A DNA stretch of 17,395 nt from an uncultured Porphyromonadaceae bacterium. GTDB taxonomy: Bacteria > Bacteroidota > Bacteroidia > Bacteroidales > Muribaculaceae. The notes under the pieces were generated by a model. That model saw only the letters and a program-made list of their open reading frames with translations. It ran no database searches and was not told where the DNA came from. Made by a program: the position numbers and the translations under genes. Below, piece by piece: positions 8,361-15,886 of this stretch (within the stretch, counting starts at the first letter, position 1; each line of letters opens with the position of its first letter). The DNA is taken from assembly GCA_947174735.1 (NCBI GenBank), contig CAMWKC010000015.1, forward strand, positions 1 through 17,395. Reading direction: 5' to 3'.

Positions 8361-8376
8361 TTTAAGTAAACTTAAA
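8361..8376. promoter_or_regulatory. Dyad in the leader of the Crp/Fnr-like gene
   Basis: TTTAAGT-AA-ACTTAAA is a perfect 7-bp dyad with a 2-base centre. It lies between the predicted transcription start (~8386) and the ATG at 8339. It could be an autoregulatory operator, but AT-rich dyads arise easily by chance. Confidence 0.35.
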
Positions 8377-8392
8377 ATGATTGAATATGGCT

Positions 8393-8422
8393 CAAAATTA
8401 TTACCTATATCAATATATCAAA
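8393..8422 (-). promoter_or_regulatory. Promoter of the Crp/Fnr-like gene
   Basis: On the minus strand TAATTTTG (8393-8400) fits TAnnTTTG. A TTTG minus-33 element (8419-8422) is separated by 18 bases. The predicted leader is about 45-50 nt. This is one of the best two-part promoters in the window. Confidence 0.65.
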
Positions 8423-8530
8423 ATAAAGTATATTATTTGATAATTCAAAAAATTTATTATAAGACGTCCGAAATCTTGACTTAATTTACAATATTTGGTC
8501 TGTATGGTTTACTTATGTCATTAATAAAAC

Positions 8531-8588
8531 AAGAATCGGTCTTAACCAGTCGTATCGACTCTGATACGACTGGTTAAGACCGATTCTT
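8531..8588 (-). terminator. Hairpin with a perfect 26-bp stem after the second barrel gene
   Basis: Arms 8531-8556 and 8563-8588 are exact reverse complements around a 6-base loop (GACTCT). The hairpin lies six bases after the TAA at 8595-8597 of the minus-strand barrel gene. On the minus strand it is followed by GTTTTATTAATG, a modest U-tract, so intrinsic termination is the likeliest role. The stem is longer and more perfect than a typical terminator. Confidence 0.75.
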
Positions 8589-8594
8589 TATTCA

Positions 8595-10889
8595 TTACAT
8601 CCTCAGAAGCGAAGATGAGTTGTCTGAGTTATTAAGTGAACGGCGTGCCGAACGGAATATCGAGCCGAAATCGGTGGTATAGCTGAGCGAAAGTACAATC
8701 ATATTTGAGTTATCCTTAATATAGCGCTCACGATAGGAAGGATTGACGAGGGAGTAATTCCATGCCGGATAACGTGTACCTTTGGAGTCAAACATATACA
8801 TCCAGTCAAGACCTATTGTCCAGTGCTTATTGGGTTGATATTCAAAACTGAGAGCATCACCGTTTTCATCTTTGCCTACATAAGTGCCGCTCAGATATTT
8901 ACCCGGTACTTTGCGCCAGTAAGAGATAGTGAACGGACCCTTATTCCACCACAGTGAAAAACTGGCATTAAAAGTTGTGAGAGTATGTGTCCATATTACG
9001 TCTGTTGTCTCATAATGATAGAGACTGAGATTGGCATTTATTCCGAATCCTGCTATGCCGCTCAGTTTCATATTCAGATTTCCTCCTGCTGACCATGATC
9101 TGCGGGCATTTATACTTTGTGAAAGAAACATACGGTCGCCGAGGTACACAACATCGCTCATAACAAAGTTATTGACGTTATTATAATTCATCAGTAACGA
9201 AGCACTGAACTTCTTATACTGGAACGAAGGCATAAGCTGATATGTGAAAGATTCCGACACTTTCAGATCCGGACTACCGTTAGAAATCAGATATGGCGAC
9301 TGCTGTTGCGGATAGTCTGTAAGAGTCGACAGCGACGGTATGCCGGGTGAGTAGCGGAAAGCAGCCGACATATTCCATTGTGAGGATATATTCCATGACA
9401 GATATACGGTTGATAGATTACGTATGAAATGACGGTTATTCATGTCATTCTTTATCCAGAATAGTTTTGCGCCTGTAGCGGCTGAAAGATATACCTTTCC
9501 TATCTGCTGTCCGAAACGCACATACACATAATTGTTATTTTCTGTCAGTACGGGTTTGTAGTCAGTCGTAAGATAGGTATTAGTACTGCGTGATACGGTA
9601 TTCTGGTACCCGCCGGAAAGAGATGTGTTATCGCTGAACTGATGTATATAACTGATTTCACTTATGAGTGAACGACGACGGCTGTCAACATCCATGATGA
9701 AACTCTCAGTGTCGCCGTCAGGATAAATATACTGGTTGTTACGACGGTAATCGTTTGAACTGAGTGTGCCTACTACCTGTACTTCCAAAGTGTTACGTGG
9801 ATTGAAATCACGACGGAAGAACAGGTCAAGTGATGGTGAGAAATTTTTTCCTGTACTTAGGTTATCATTGTTATACTCGCCCATATACGAATCGAACGTA
9901 TGTGCTATCGAACGTCTCTTGTCGGTTGACGGAGTTGCTCTGAATGTGGCTGAGAAAAGTGTGTTGATATTCGGACTGTAGTCGTATTTGAGATTTATAT
10001 TGTGATAGGCATAGTTGAACGGATCGCGGTCGTGCTGCTCGAGGTTCACACGGAAATCATTACCGATATAGCTTTCGGTCATGTTGTCGTAGACATCCTG
10101 ATAGTTACGCCATGAAGGATTATAGGAAAGGGTGAATTGTGAAGGTCCCTGATGATAGGAACCGCGTATGTTGGCATCGACAAAGGTCGTATTGACAGCA
10201 CTGCGTCCCCATGTGTATATCTGGCCGCCGTCATTACGCTGCTTGAGCGTAATATTGATAAAACCGCTTTTTCCATTGTCGGCATATCTGGCCGGAGTGA
10301 CACGCGAATATTCTATCTTGGCAATATCCTTAGGCTGTAGTGCATTGACGTCTTCAATAGTAGAAGGAACTCCGTTAATAAGAATCATAGGAGTACCACC
10401 GTCAACACTTAGTGTGCGGTTAATCGGATTTGCATCAAGACCGGCTAACGGAAGTTTCTGGAAAAGACGTATTGAAGTTGAAGAGGCCTTGACATCTGCG
10501 GCTGAAGGATATATTATAGTACGTCCTTTGGCATAGGTCAGCTGATTGGCTGTTACTGTCACTTCATCAAGCGTTGTGCCTTCGTTCAGAAATATATTTC
10601 CTATATTGATATTCTTTGAGCCTGATTCGATAATAATTTCTGTTGTATTATAACCTGTTTGACTGACCTCAAGAGTAAGAGCGGTTCTGATATCGGTATC
10701 AATCGTAAAAGAACCGGCTGCATCGGTAGAAGCAGCTGTTAGCAATTTATCGTCAGCCATAAGACGGCATGTGGCTCCGGCAACAGCTGTGGAGTCTTTG
10801 TCAGATAAAACCGTACCGCTTACTGTACGTGCCGAAACTGAAATGACAGCAACGGCAAACGCTAAGAATAACATGCTTAATCGAATCAT
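8595..10889 (-). CDS. Outer-membrane beta-barrel (TonB-receptor-like) protein, OMP_b-brl_3 type
   Basis: This 764-residue outer-membrane protein starts at the ATG 10887-10889; an in-frame TTG two codons upstream is less likely. It has a signal peptide (residues 1-~21), a carboxypeptidase-regulatory-like domain (~22-105; RTVSGTVLSDKDSTAVAGAT, DAAGSFTID), a plug-like region (~110-215; TLDEVTVTANQ, then MILINGVPSTIEDVNAL and IAKIEY) and a barrel of alternating aromatic strands to the C-terminus. The closing strand LSLSYTTDFGS is followed by a polar tail. It lacks the STN domain present in the protein at 127-2679 and has no SusD partner, so it is unlikely to be a classic SusC glycan importer. The ligand is unknown. 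The leader is long (~200 nt) if the 11108-11115 box is used. Confidence 0.88.
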   Translation of the reverse strand: MIRLSMLFLAFAVAVISVSARTVSGTVLSDKDSTAVAGATCRLMADDKLLTAASTDAAGSFTIDTDIRTALTLEVSQTGYNTTEIIIESGSKNINIGNIFLNEGTTLDEVTVTANQLTYAKGRTIIYPSAADVKASSTSIRLFQKLPLAGLDANPINRTLSVDGGTPMILINGVPSTIEDVNALQPKDIAKIEYSRVTPARYADNGKSGFINITLKQRNDGGQIYTWGRSAVNTTFVDANIRGSYHQGPSQFTLSYNPSWRNYQDVYDNMTESYIGNDFRVNLEQHDRDPFNYAYHNINLKYDYSPNINTLFSATFRATPSTDKRRSIAHTFDSYMGEYNNDNLSTGKNFSPSLDLFFRRDFNPRNTLEVQVVGTLSSNDYRRNNQYIYPDGDTESFIMDVDSRRRSLISEISYIHQFSDNTSLSGGYQNTVSRSTNTYLTTDYKPVLTENNNYVYVRFGQQIGKVYLSAATGAKLFWIKNDMNNRHFIRNLSTVYLSWNISSQWNMSAAFRYSPGIPSLSTLTDYPQQQSPYLISNGSPDLKVSESFTYQLMPSFQYKKFSASLLMNYNNVNNFVMSDVVYLGDRMFLSQSINARRSWSAGGNLNMKLSGIAGFGINANLSLYHYETTDVIWTHTLTTFNASFSLWWNKGPFTISYWRKVPGKYLSGTYVGKDENGDALSFEYQPNKHWTIGLDWMYMFDSKGTRYPAWNYSLVNPSYRERYIKDNSNMIVLSLSYTTDFGSIFRSARRSLNNSDNSSSLLRM

Positions 10890-11007
10890 AATCAAAGGTT
10901 TTGTTGTGTGTTTATGATATTGTTTATAGTTACTGCTAAGGTTGTCTGCATTTCCTGTGCCAAAATGTCAAGTTATTAATATTTAGCCTATTACCAGTTT
11001 TATTAAC

Positions 11008-11044
11008 TGTCCGTTTTCGTACACTATGTCCGTATTTATGTACA
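11008..11044. promoter_or_regulatory. Direct repeats TGTCCGT...GTACA in the divergent control region
   Basis: TGTCCGTTTTCGTACA (11008-11023) is repeated 19 bases on as TGTCCGTATTTATGTACA (11027-11044). Both keep TGTCCGT and GTACA, with 4- and 6-base spacers, and each half-site is itself an imperfect dyad (TGTnCG/CGnACA). About two helical turns of spacing suits binding of a dimeric or tandem regulator, between the second barrel gene and the EamA transporter gene. The factor is unknown. Confidence 0.45.
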
Positions 11045-11107
11045 TATAAAAATATACAGTGTTAAGTCAGGAGTAAAAGCCACCGGGAAATATTGACTTC
11101 CGAAGTG

Positions 11108-11115
11108 CAAATATA
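11108..11115 (-). promoter_or_regulatory. Possible minus-7 box for the barrel gene
   Basis: Minus-strand TATATTTG matches TAnnTTTG, but no minus-33 partner is visible and the leader to 10889 would be over 200 nt. It lies beside the oppositely directed box at 11130-11137, which suggests a compact divergent promoter region. Confidence 0.35.
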
Positions 11116-11129
11116 GTTAATAAAGTTTG

Positions 11130-11137
11130 TAAATTTG
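11130..11137 (+). promoter_or_regulatory. minus-7 box for the EamA transporter/C10 protease pair
   Basis: TAAATTTG matches TAnnTTTG and lies 39 bases before the ATG at 11177. The in-frame TTG at 11135 overlaps this box and so cannot be the start codon if the promoter is real. No good minus-33 element is seen. Confidence 0.45.
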
Positions 11138-11176
11138 TACCTTATTACAGATATTCTTAATCAGTATAATCAGATC

Positions 11177-12106
11177 ATGACCACAGCCCATCTGAAAGGA
11201 TATATTCTAGCAGCTATTGCAGCCGCTGCTTACGGTACTAATCCAGCTTTTGCCATACCCCTGTATGAGCAAGGTATGAATCCCAGCACAGTTCTGCTTT
11301 TCAGATATACGATGGGACTGCCGTTTCTTGCGGTTATTATGTATATGCGTGGATTAACATTCCGGTTATCGAAAGATGAGATTGGTCCCACGGCTATTTT
11401 AGGTATTCTGATGTCGTTGTCATCGCTGACTTTGTTTGAAAGCTATAACTATATGAATTCCGGTATTGCTTCGACACTGCTTTTTGTATATCCTATAATG
11501 GTTGCCGTCATGATGATATTCTTTTTTCATGAGAAGTTCAGACTGACTGTAGCTGTATGCCTTTTGATTATGAGTGCGGGACTGATTCTGCTTATGAAAC
11601 CGCAGGGCGGACAGACTCTGAGTCCGTACGGCTGTCTTTTAGTCATGGTGTCGGCTCTTACCTACGCGCTTTATATTATTTTTGTCAATGTGTCGAAGAC
11701 GATTAAGGCTATTCCCACTACTAAACTTCTTTTTTATGTGTTGGTATGGGGCTGTCTGGTCTATGTAGTCATGATACCCTTAGGTTACGAAGTTATATTG
11801 CCTGCTGTGCCTACCGGCTGGATTAATCTGTTAGCTCTCGCACTTATACCTACTGTTCTATCCTTAGCCTGTACCACACGTGCTATCCAGTTGATAGGCT
11901 CCACATCCACAGCTATTTTCGGCGCTCTCGAACCTGTGTCAGCTGTTATTCTGAGCATTACTTTTCTTGGCCAGTCTATCACTGCCCGCGATATATTAGG
12001 TGGCTTCCTTATTATTGTGGCTACTACTATCGTTGTGGCTGATAAATCGGTTGACAAACTCATTCTTCATGTACGCAAAATGTTTCCTAAGATACATCAT
12101 AAATAA
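11177..12106 (+). CDS. EamA-family (drug/metabolite transporter superfamily) permease
   Basis: This 309-residue inner-membrane protein has about ten hydrophobic helices arranged as two EamA repeats (~residues 8-140 and 150-290). Typical signs are the start helix LKGYILAAIAAAAYGTNPAF, the end of repeat one with IMSAGLILLM, and the second repeat with TSTAIFGALEPVSAVILSIT, the hallmark family segment. The ATG at 11177 is preferred over the upstream in-frame TTG. The substrate cannot be told from sequence; relatives export amino acids, nucleotides or other small metabolites. The C10 protease begins nine bases after its stop, so the two are probably one transcript, although no functional link is obvious. 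Confidence 0.9.
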   Translation: MTTAHLKGYILAAIAAAAYGTNPAFAIPLYEQGMNPSTVLLFRYTMGLPFLAVIMYMRGLTFRLSKDEIGPTAILGILMSLSSLTLFESYNYMNSGIASTLLFVYPIMVAVMMIFFFHEKFRLTVAVCLLIMSAGLILLMKPQGGQTLSPYGCLLVMVSALTYALYIIFVNVSKTIKAIPTTKLLFYVLVWGCLVYVVMIPLGYEVILPAVPTGWINLLALALIPTVLSLACTTRAIQLIGSTSTAIFGALEPVSAVILSITFLGQSITARDILGGFLIIVATTIVVADKSVDKLILHVRKMFPKIHHK

Positions 12107-12115
12107 TATCATATC

Positions 12116-13822
12116 ATGAAACGTACTATCGCTTTTTTATTAGTATTGTGCTTGAGTATTATATCGGTTATGGCTCAGGAAGTACCAATATTACTGACAG
12201 CTAAGTATAATCAGAAAGCACCTTATAATGCCGCGTGCCCTGAGGGAACAGTGACAGGTTGCGGCCCTACAGCGATTGCAGAGATTCTGAATCTGTATAA
12301 GCTACCTGAGCATGGGTATGGGGAAGCACAGTTAGTAATCGGTGTTGATACTATTTGTGTTGATATGGAGGCTATAAACTTTAATTGGGATGAGATCCTT
12401 GATTCATACTCTGAGGGAGAATATACAGAATCGGAGGCAAAGAGTGTAGCTGACCTTATGTATGCCTGCGGTGTGGCCATGCATGTCAGTTACGGTTCAT
12501 CGACCAGCGTCACCAATTATGCCAAGATGCTTTACGGTATGCAACATAATCTGCACATTTCTCCGGATAGCCGTTATCTGCACAGAAAACATTATTCTAC
12601 TGCAGAATGGATTGAGTTGCTGAATGAGCAACTTAGAGCCGGTCATCCTGTATTTTACAGAGGAACATGGTTCTTTTGTGACGATCGTTCGGATCATATT
12701 TTTGTAGTGGACGGTCTTAATCAGAACGGAGATTATCATGTGAATTTCGGTCATGGTGGTAAAGACGATAAATTCTGTAATATTAATGTTCTTAATCAGA
12801 CCGGTAACTATCCCGGTGGTAAAGGAGTTTGTTATAATGCGTCTCAGGTAATGGTAATAAATTGTTTTCCCACTCCTGATTATACTGATTATCCGCTTCA
12901 GGCTTCGGTATCCGAGGAGGCTGTTATACTTAATGGGGATATTAATCTCAGCAGAATAAATCTTCCTTTGGACGAATCATTTACTTTAAGTTGCCGTTTA
13001 AGAAACTGTAGCATGGAGAAAGTCTCTGTGACATTCGGCTGGGCGCTTATCAAAGACGGAGAGATTCTTGATATTTTGGGTCAGGGTAGATACGGCCTCA
13101 GTCCGGGTTATACATTCAAGGAAGCGAGTCATCGTACTGTGCAGTTGCCTGCTGATTTAGCAGACGGTGATTATACATTGGAACTATATTCCAAATCCAA
13201 TCTTGAAGATACATGGAAAGAGGTATGGCAGGATGCATTGTCTGTAGTGGATGTAAAAGTTAAGAGCGGTAGAGCTACAATAACAGTACCGCCCAATCAC
13301 AGACTTGATCCCGGATTATTTCTGGCTGAGAATATCCATGAGGTAGAGAACGAGTTTACAGCGACCGTTTCGGGACGAGCTTTTGCCATAACTATCAGTA
13401 ATAATACTATTAATAACTTTGAACATACAGTCCGACTTGAGATTGTAGCTGACGGGAAAGAGTATGTTTATGAGACTATACTACCGGTTTATAGTCAGAC
13501 CACTACTGAATTTCATGTACTTGTACCGTCTTATATAGCTAATCTACAAGACAAGAACATAACATCGCTTAAGGCCTTCTATTACTACGACATAGAAGAC
13601 AGATACATAGAAATGACAACTGAAGATCCTTATGCCGGGGTGAATTTAGAAGAGCTTGAGGAGATTATCGGCGATGTTTCTGTTTATGATATGTCAGGTA
13701 TGTTATTAAGAGTAATAAGAGCCGATGAAATAACCTCTGTATATAATGACTTTCTTCGCAGTCTGCCTCATGGTGTATATGTCGTAAAGGAGGGGAACAG
13801 AATAAGAAAAATTATAAGGTAA
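12116..13822 (+). CDS. C10-family (streptopain-like) cysteine protease with T9SS-like tail
   Basis: This 568-residue secreted protein starts with a signal peptide (MKRTIAFLLVLCLSIISVMA). The papain-fold domain follows at once: VPILLTAKYNQKAPYN, catalytic C49 in TGCGPTAIAEIL, and H194 in DHIFVVDGLN. This order of Cys then His and the TGC(G/V)xTAxA context are those of peptidase family C10. The motif that is NWGWGG in streptopain reads NFGHGG (~residues 211-216). The long pro-domain of streptopain is absent, since C49 lies only ~29 residues after the signal. Residues ~255-510 are beta-sandwich-like. The last ~50 residues (DVSVYDMSGMLLRV, HGVYVVKEGNRIRKIIR) resemble a type A T9SS sorting domain. 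It follows the EamA gene by nine bases. Confidence 0.85.
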   Translation: MKRTIAFLLVLCLSIISVMAQEVPILLTAKYNQKAPYNAACPEGTVTGCGPTAIAEILNLYKLPEHGYGEAQLVIGVDTICVDMEAINFNWDEILDSYSEGEYTESEAKSVADLMYACGVAMHVSYGSSTSVTNYAKMLYGMQHNLHISPDSRYLHRKHYSTAEWIELLNEQLRAGHPVFYRGTWFFCDDRSDHIFVVDGLNQNGDYHVNFGHGGKDDKFCNINVLNQTGNYPGGKGVCYNASQVMVINCFPTPDYTDYPLQASVSEEAVILNGDINLSRINLPLDESFTLSCRLRNCSMEKVSVTFGWALIKDGEILDILGQGRYGLSPGYTFKEASHRTVQLPADLADGDYTLELYSKSNLEDTWKEVWQDALSVVDVKVKSGRATITVPPNHRLDPGLFLAENIHEVENEFTATVSGRAFAITISNNTINNFEHTVRLEIVADGKEYVYETILPVYSQTTTEFHVLVPSYIANLQDKNITSLKAFYYYDIEDRYIEMTTEDPYAGVNLEELEEIIGDVSVYDMSGMLLRVIRADEITSVYNDFLRSLPHGVYVVKEGNRIRKIIR

Positions 13823-13834
13823 TTAATCGATTAA
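13823..13834. repeat. 12-bp palindrome after the protease stop
   Basis: TTAATCGATTAA directly follows the TAA at 13820-13822. It is too short and AT-rich to be a convincing terminator. The remaining 110 bases to the next gene are very AT-rich and include a 10-bp direct repeat AAATTTATAT. Confidence 0.35.
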
Positions 13835-13932
13835 CTTGTTACTATAATAGATAAAACGAAAAATAATTAATTAAATTTATATAAATAAAAATTTATATGT
13901 TTTGTAAATAAAGAAATTCCGGAATATTTATC

Positions 13933-13940
13933 TACATTTG
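13933..13940 (+). promoter_or_regulatory. minus-7 box four bases before the first RhuM-type start codon
   Basis: TACATTTG is a perfect TAnnTTTG match, but only TAGC separates it from the ATG at 13945. If used, transcription would begin at or just after the start codon, giving a leaderless mRNA. The start codon itself is supported by alignment to the tandem paralogue, whose N-terminus reads the same way. The nearest TTTG (13901-13904) is 28 bases upstream, which is too far for a normal minus-33 element. Confidence 0.4.
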
Positions 13941-13944
13941 TAGC

Positions 13945-14853
13945 ATGAATAATAGAACACAAATACCATTAGTAACATCATCGCAAGATAATGAGATAAT
14001 ACTATATCAGCCAGATTCAACTGTTAAGCTTGAAGTAAGGCTCGAGAATGATACTGTTTGGTTAACTCAGAATCAAATGATGGAGTTATTTCAAACCAGT
14101 AAACAGAATGTCAGTCTCCATATAAACAATATCTTCAAAGAAGGAGAGTTAGTTCCAGAATTAGTTGTCAAGGAATCCTTGACAACTGCCTCTGATGGAA
14201 AACGCTATAAAACAAAATATTATAATCTTGATGTAATTATTTCGGTTGGCTACCGTGTAAAATCTTTACGTGGCACACAATTTCGTCAATGGGCTAACAA
14301 AATTCTTAAAGAATATCTTTTACGAGGATATAACGTGAATCGACGGCTTCTGTATATAGAGGCCCGTATTGATCACCGACTTTCCGAACATGACCGTCGA
14401 CTTGACGAACTTTCGGATAAGGTTGATTTTTTTATTAAGACCTCCTTACCTCCGAAAGAAGGCATCTTCTTTGACGGCCAGATATTCGATGCATACACGC
14501 TGATGTGTGATTTCATACGTAGTGTGCGAAAGCGCATAGTGATAGTAGATAATTATGTCGATGATTCAGTATTCCGTCAGCTTGACAAACGGCAAGCTGA
14601 AGTGACGGCCACTATATTCACACCTTCTGTCAGCCGTACATTACAACAGGATTTAGAGCGTCATAATTCACAGTATGCTCCTATTGAAGTCAAAACCTAC
14701 CGTAAAGCCCATGACCGTTTCCTCATCGTAGATGATACAGTTTACCATGTCGGGGCCTCCTTCAAAGATTTGGGAAAGAAACTGTTTGCCTTCTCTAAAA
14801 TGGAAGCCATGTCTGCCAATGAGCTGATAGCACATCTGGAGAAGAATGAATAG
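13945..14853 (+). CDS. RhuM-type DNA-binding protein with PLD-like C-terminal module (copy A)
   Basis: This 302-residue cytoplasmic protein has a RhuM-like head at residues ~20-130: TVWLTQNQMMELFQTSKQNV, then LTTASDGKRYKTKYYNLDVI and VGYRVKSLRGTQFRQWA. The WLTQ..M.ELF segment is a helix-turn-helix. Residues ~133-165 are a charged, probably coiled-coil linker. From ~169 a PLD-like module begins (GIFFDGQIFDAYTLMCDFIR, IVIVDNYVDD) and contains AHDRFLIVDD (H256, R258, D263), a variant of the HxK(x)4D motif with Arg for Lys, followed by HVGASFKDLGKK. Related C-terminal modules occur on ORF6N-type proteins in Bacteroidales. The function is unknown. The module is 97% identical in DNA to that of the next gene, while the head is clearly diverged. 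Gap to the next gene is 82 bases. Confidence 0.85.
   Translation: MNNRTQIPLVTSSQDNEIILYQPDSTVKLEVRLENDTVWLTQNQMMELFQTSKQNVSLHINNIFKEGELVPELVVKESLTTASDGKRYKTKYYNLDVIISVGYRVKSLRGTQFRQWANKILKEYLLRGYNVNRRLLYIEARIDHRLSEHDRRLDELSDKVDFFIKTSLPPKEGIFFDGQIFDAYTLMCDFIRSVRKRIVIVDNYVDDSVFRQLDKRQAEVTATIFTPSVSRTLQQDLERHNSQYAPIEVKTYRKAHDRFLIVDDTVYHVGASFKDLGKKLFAFSKMEAMSANELIAHLEKNE
14449..14840 (+). repeat. 392-bp direct repeat, left copy (PLD-like module)
   Basis: This block matches 15407-15798 without gaps, with 11 mismatches by my reading (about 97%), even though the DNA just upstream of it differs strongly between the two genes. The boundary on the left is sharp, at CCTCCGAAAGAAGGC. Confidence 0.9.
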
Positions 14854-14935
14854 AAACCAAGGCTATGAATGATTCAGCTTGATTGTGCTATATTTATGAT
14901 ATTCTAAACAAAAAATAATACCCTAATTTTTCATT

Positions 14936-15811
14936 ATGAATGAAAATACTCCTATTCCGCTTGTACCGTCATCGCAAGATAATGAGATAATATTGTACCA
15001 ACCGGACACGACTGTCAGACTTGAAGTCCGTTTGGAGAACGAGACTGTATGGCTGACACAGCAGCAGATAGCAGATTTGTTCGGTGTAAAACAACCTGCT
15101 ATTTCAAAGCATCTTAAAAATATTTTTGAAAGTGAAGAATTGGTTGAAGCTTCAGTTCATTCCATTTTGGAATATACTGCTGCTGATGGAAAAATATATA
15201 AAACCAAGTTTTATAACTTAGACGCTATCTTATCGGTAGGATATAGAGTGAATAGTAAAAATGCAACCCTTTTCCGTCAATGGGCGAATAAGATACTCAA
15301 AGAATATCTTATGAAGGGCTATGCAGTTTCCCAACGTTTTGAGCGCTTGGAATATCGAATGGCGAAAACAGAAGAAAAGATAGATTTCATTATTAATACT
15401 TCACTCCCTCCGAAAGAAGGCATCTTCTTTGACGGTCAGATATTCGACGCATACACGCTGATGTGTGATTTCATACGCAGTGCGCGAAAGCGCATAGTGA
15501 TAGTAGATAATTATGTAGATGATTCAGTATTCCGTCAGCTTGACAAACGGCAAGCTGAAGTGACGGCCACTATATTCACACCTTCTGTCAGCCGTACATT
15601 ACAACAGGATTTAGAGCGTCATAATTCACAGTATGCTCCTATTGAAGTCAAAACCTACCGTAAAGCCCATGACCGTTTCCTTATCATAGATGATACAGTT
15701 TACCATGTCGGGGCCTCTTTCAAAGATTTGGGAAAGAAACTGTTTGCCTTCTCTAAAATGGAAGCTGTGTCTGCCAATGAACTGATAGCACATCTGGAAA
15801 CTTCTGAATAA
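14936..15811 (+). CDS. RhuM-type DNA-binding protein with PLD-like C-terminal module (copy B)
   Basis: This 291-residue paralogue of the preceding protein shares the first 20-odd residues in style (PSSQDNEIILYQPD) and a RhuM-like head (TVWLTQQQIADLFGVKQPAI, then YTAADGKIYKTKFYNLDAIL), but the head and linker differ widely from copy A. The linker is about 11 residues shorter. The PLD-like module from ~residue 158 is almost identical, with H245, R247 and D252 in AHDRFLIIDD. The different helix-turn-helix suggests a different DNA target with the same effector-like tail; this is inference. The 82-base gap upstream has only an imperfect minus-7 box (TATATTTA, 14889-14896), so it may be read through from copy A. 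No clear terminator follows. Confidence 0.85.
   Translation: MNENTPIPLVPSSQDNEIILYQPDTTVRLEVRLENETVWLTQQQIADLFGVKQPAISKHLKNIFESEELVEASVHSILEYTAADGKIYKTKFYNLDAILSVGYRVNSKNATLFRQWANKILKEYLMKGYAVSQRFERLEYRMAKTEEKIDFIINTSLPPKEGIFFDGQIFDAYTLMCDFIRSARKRIVIVDNYVDDSVFRQLDKRQAEVTATIFTPSVSRTLQQDLERHNSQYAPIEVKTYRKAHDRFLIIDDTVYHVGASFKDLGKKLFAFSKMEAVSANELIAHLETSE
15407..15798 (+). repeat. 392-bp direct repeat, right copy (PLD-like module)
   Basis: Counterpart of 14449-14840, offset by exactly 958 bases. Most of the 11 differences are third-position changes, so the two copies code for nearly the same residues. A second, 24-base identity lies near the 5' ends of the genes (13978-14001 and 14969-14992). Confidence 0.9.
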
Positions 15812-15886
15812 ATTTCATCATTCTAAGCTGTTTTAATTGTATAGATATCTATCCTTCCAATTAGGATATGATGCGCTGTCAAAGCG

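Noticed and set aside
7911..8369. Plus-strand open frame of 152 codons opposite the Crp/Fnr-like gene
   Set aside because: The other strand has a clear Crp/Fnr protein and promoter; no motif or ribosome binding site supports the antisense frame.
11135..11176. Upstream TTG start for the EamA permease
   Set aside because: The TTG overlaps the minus-7 box; the ATG at 11177 gives a normal first membrane helix.
11177..13822. EamA permease plus C10 protease as a dedicated peptide maturation/export system
   Set aside because: The permease is of the small-metabolite type, the protease has its own signal peptide and T9SS-like tail, and no precursor peptide gene was found; the closeness only supports co-transcription.
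13945..15811. Tandem RhuM-type genes as a toxin-antitoxin pair
   Set aside because: Both proteins have the same architecture and similar size; there is no small antitoxin-like partner.
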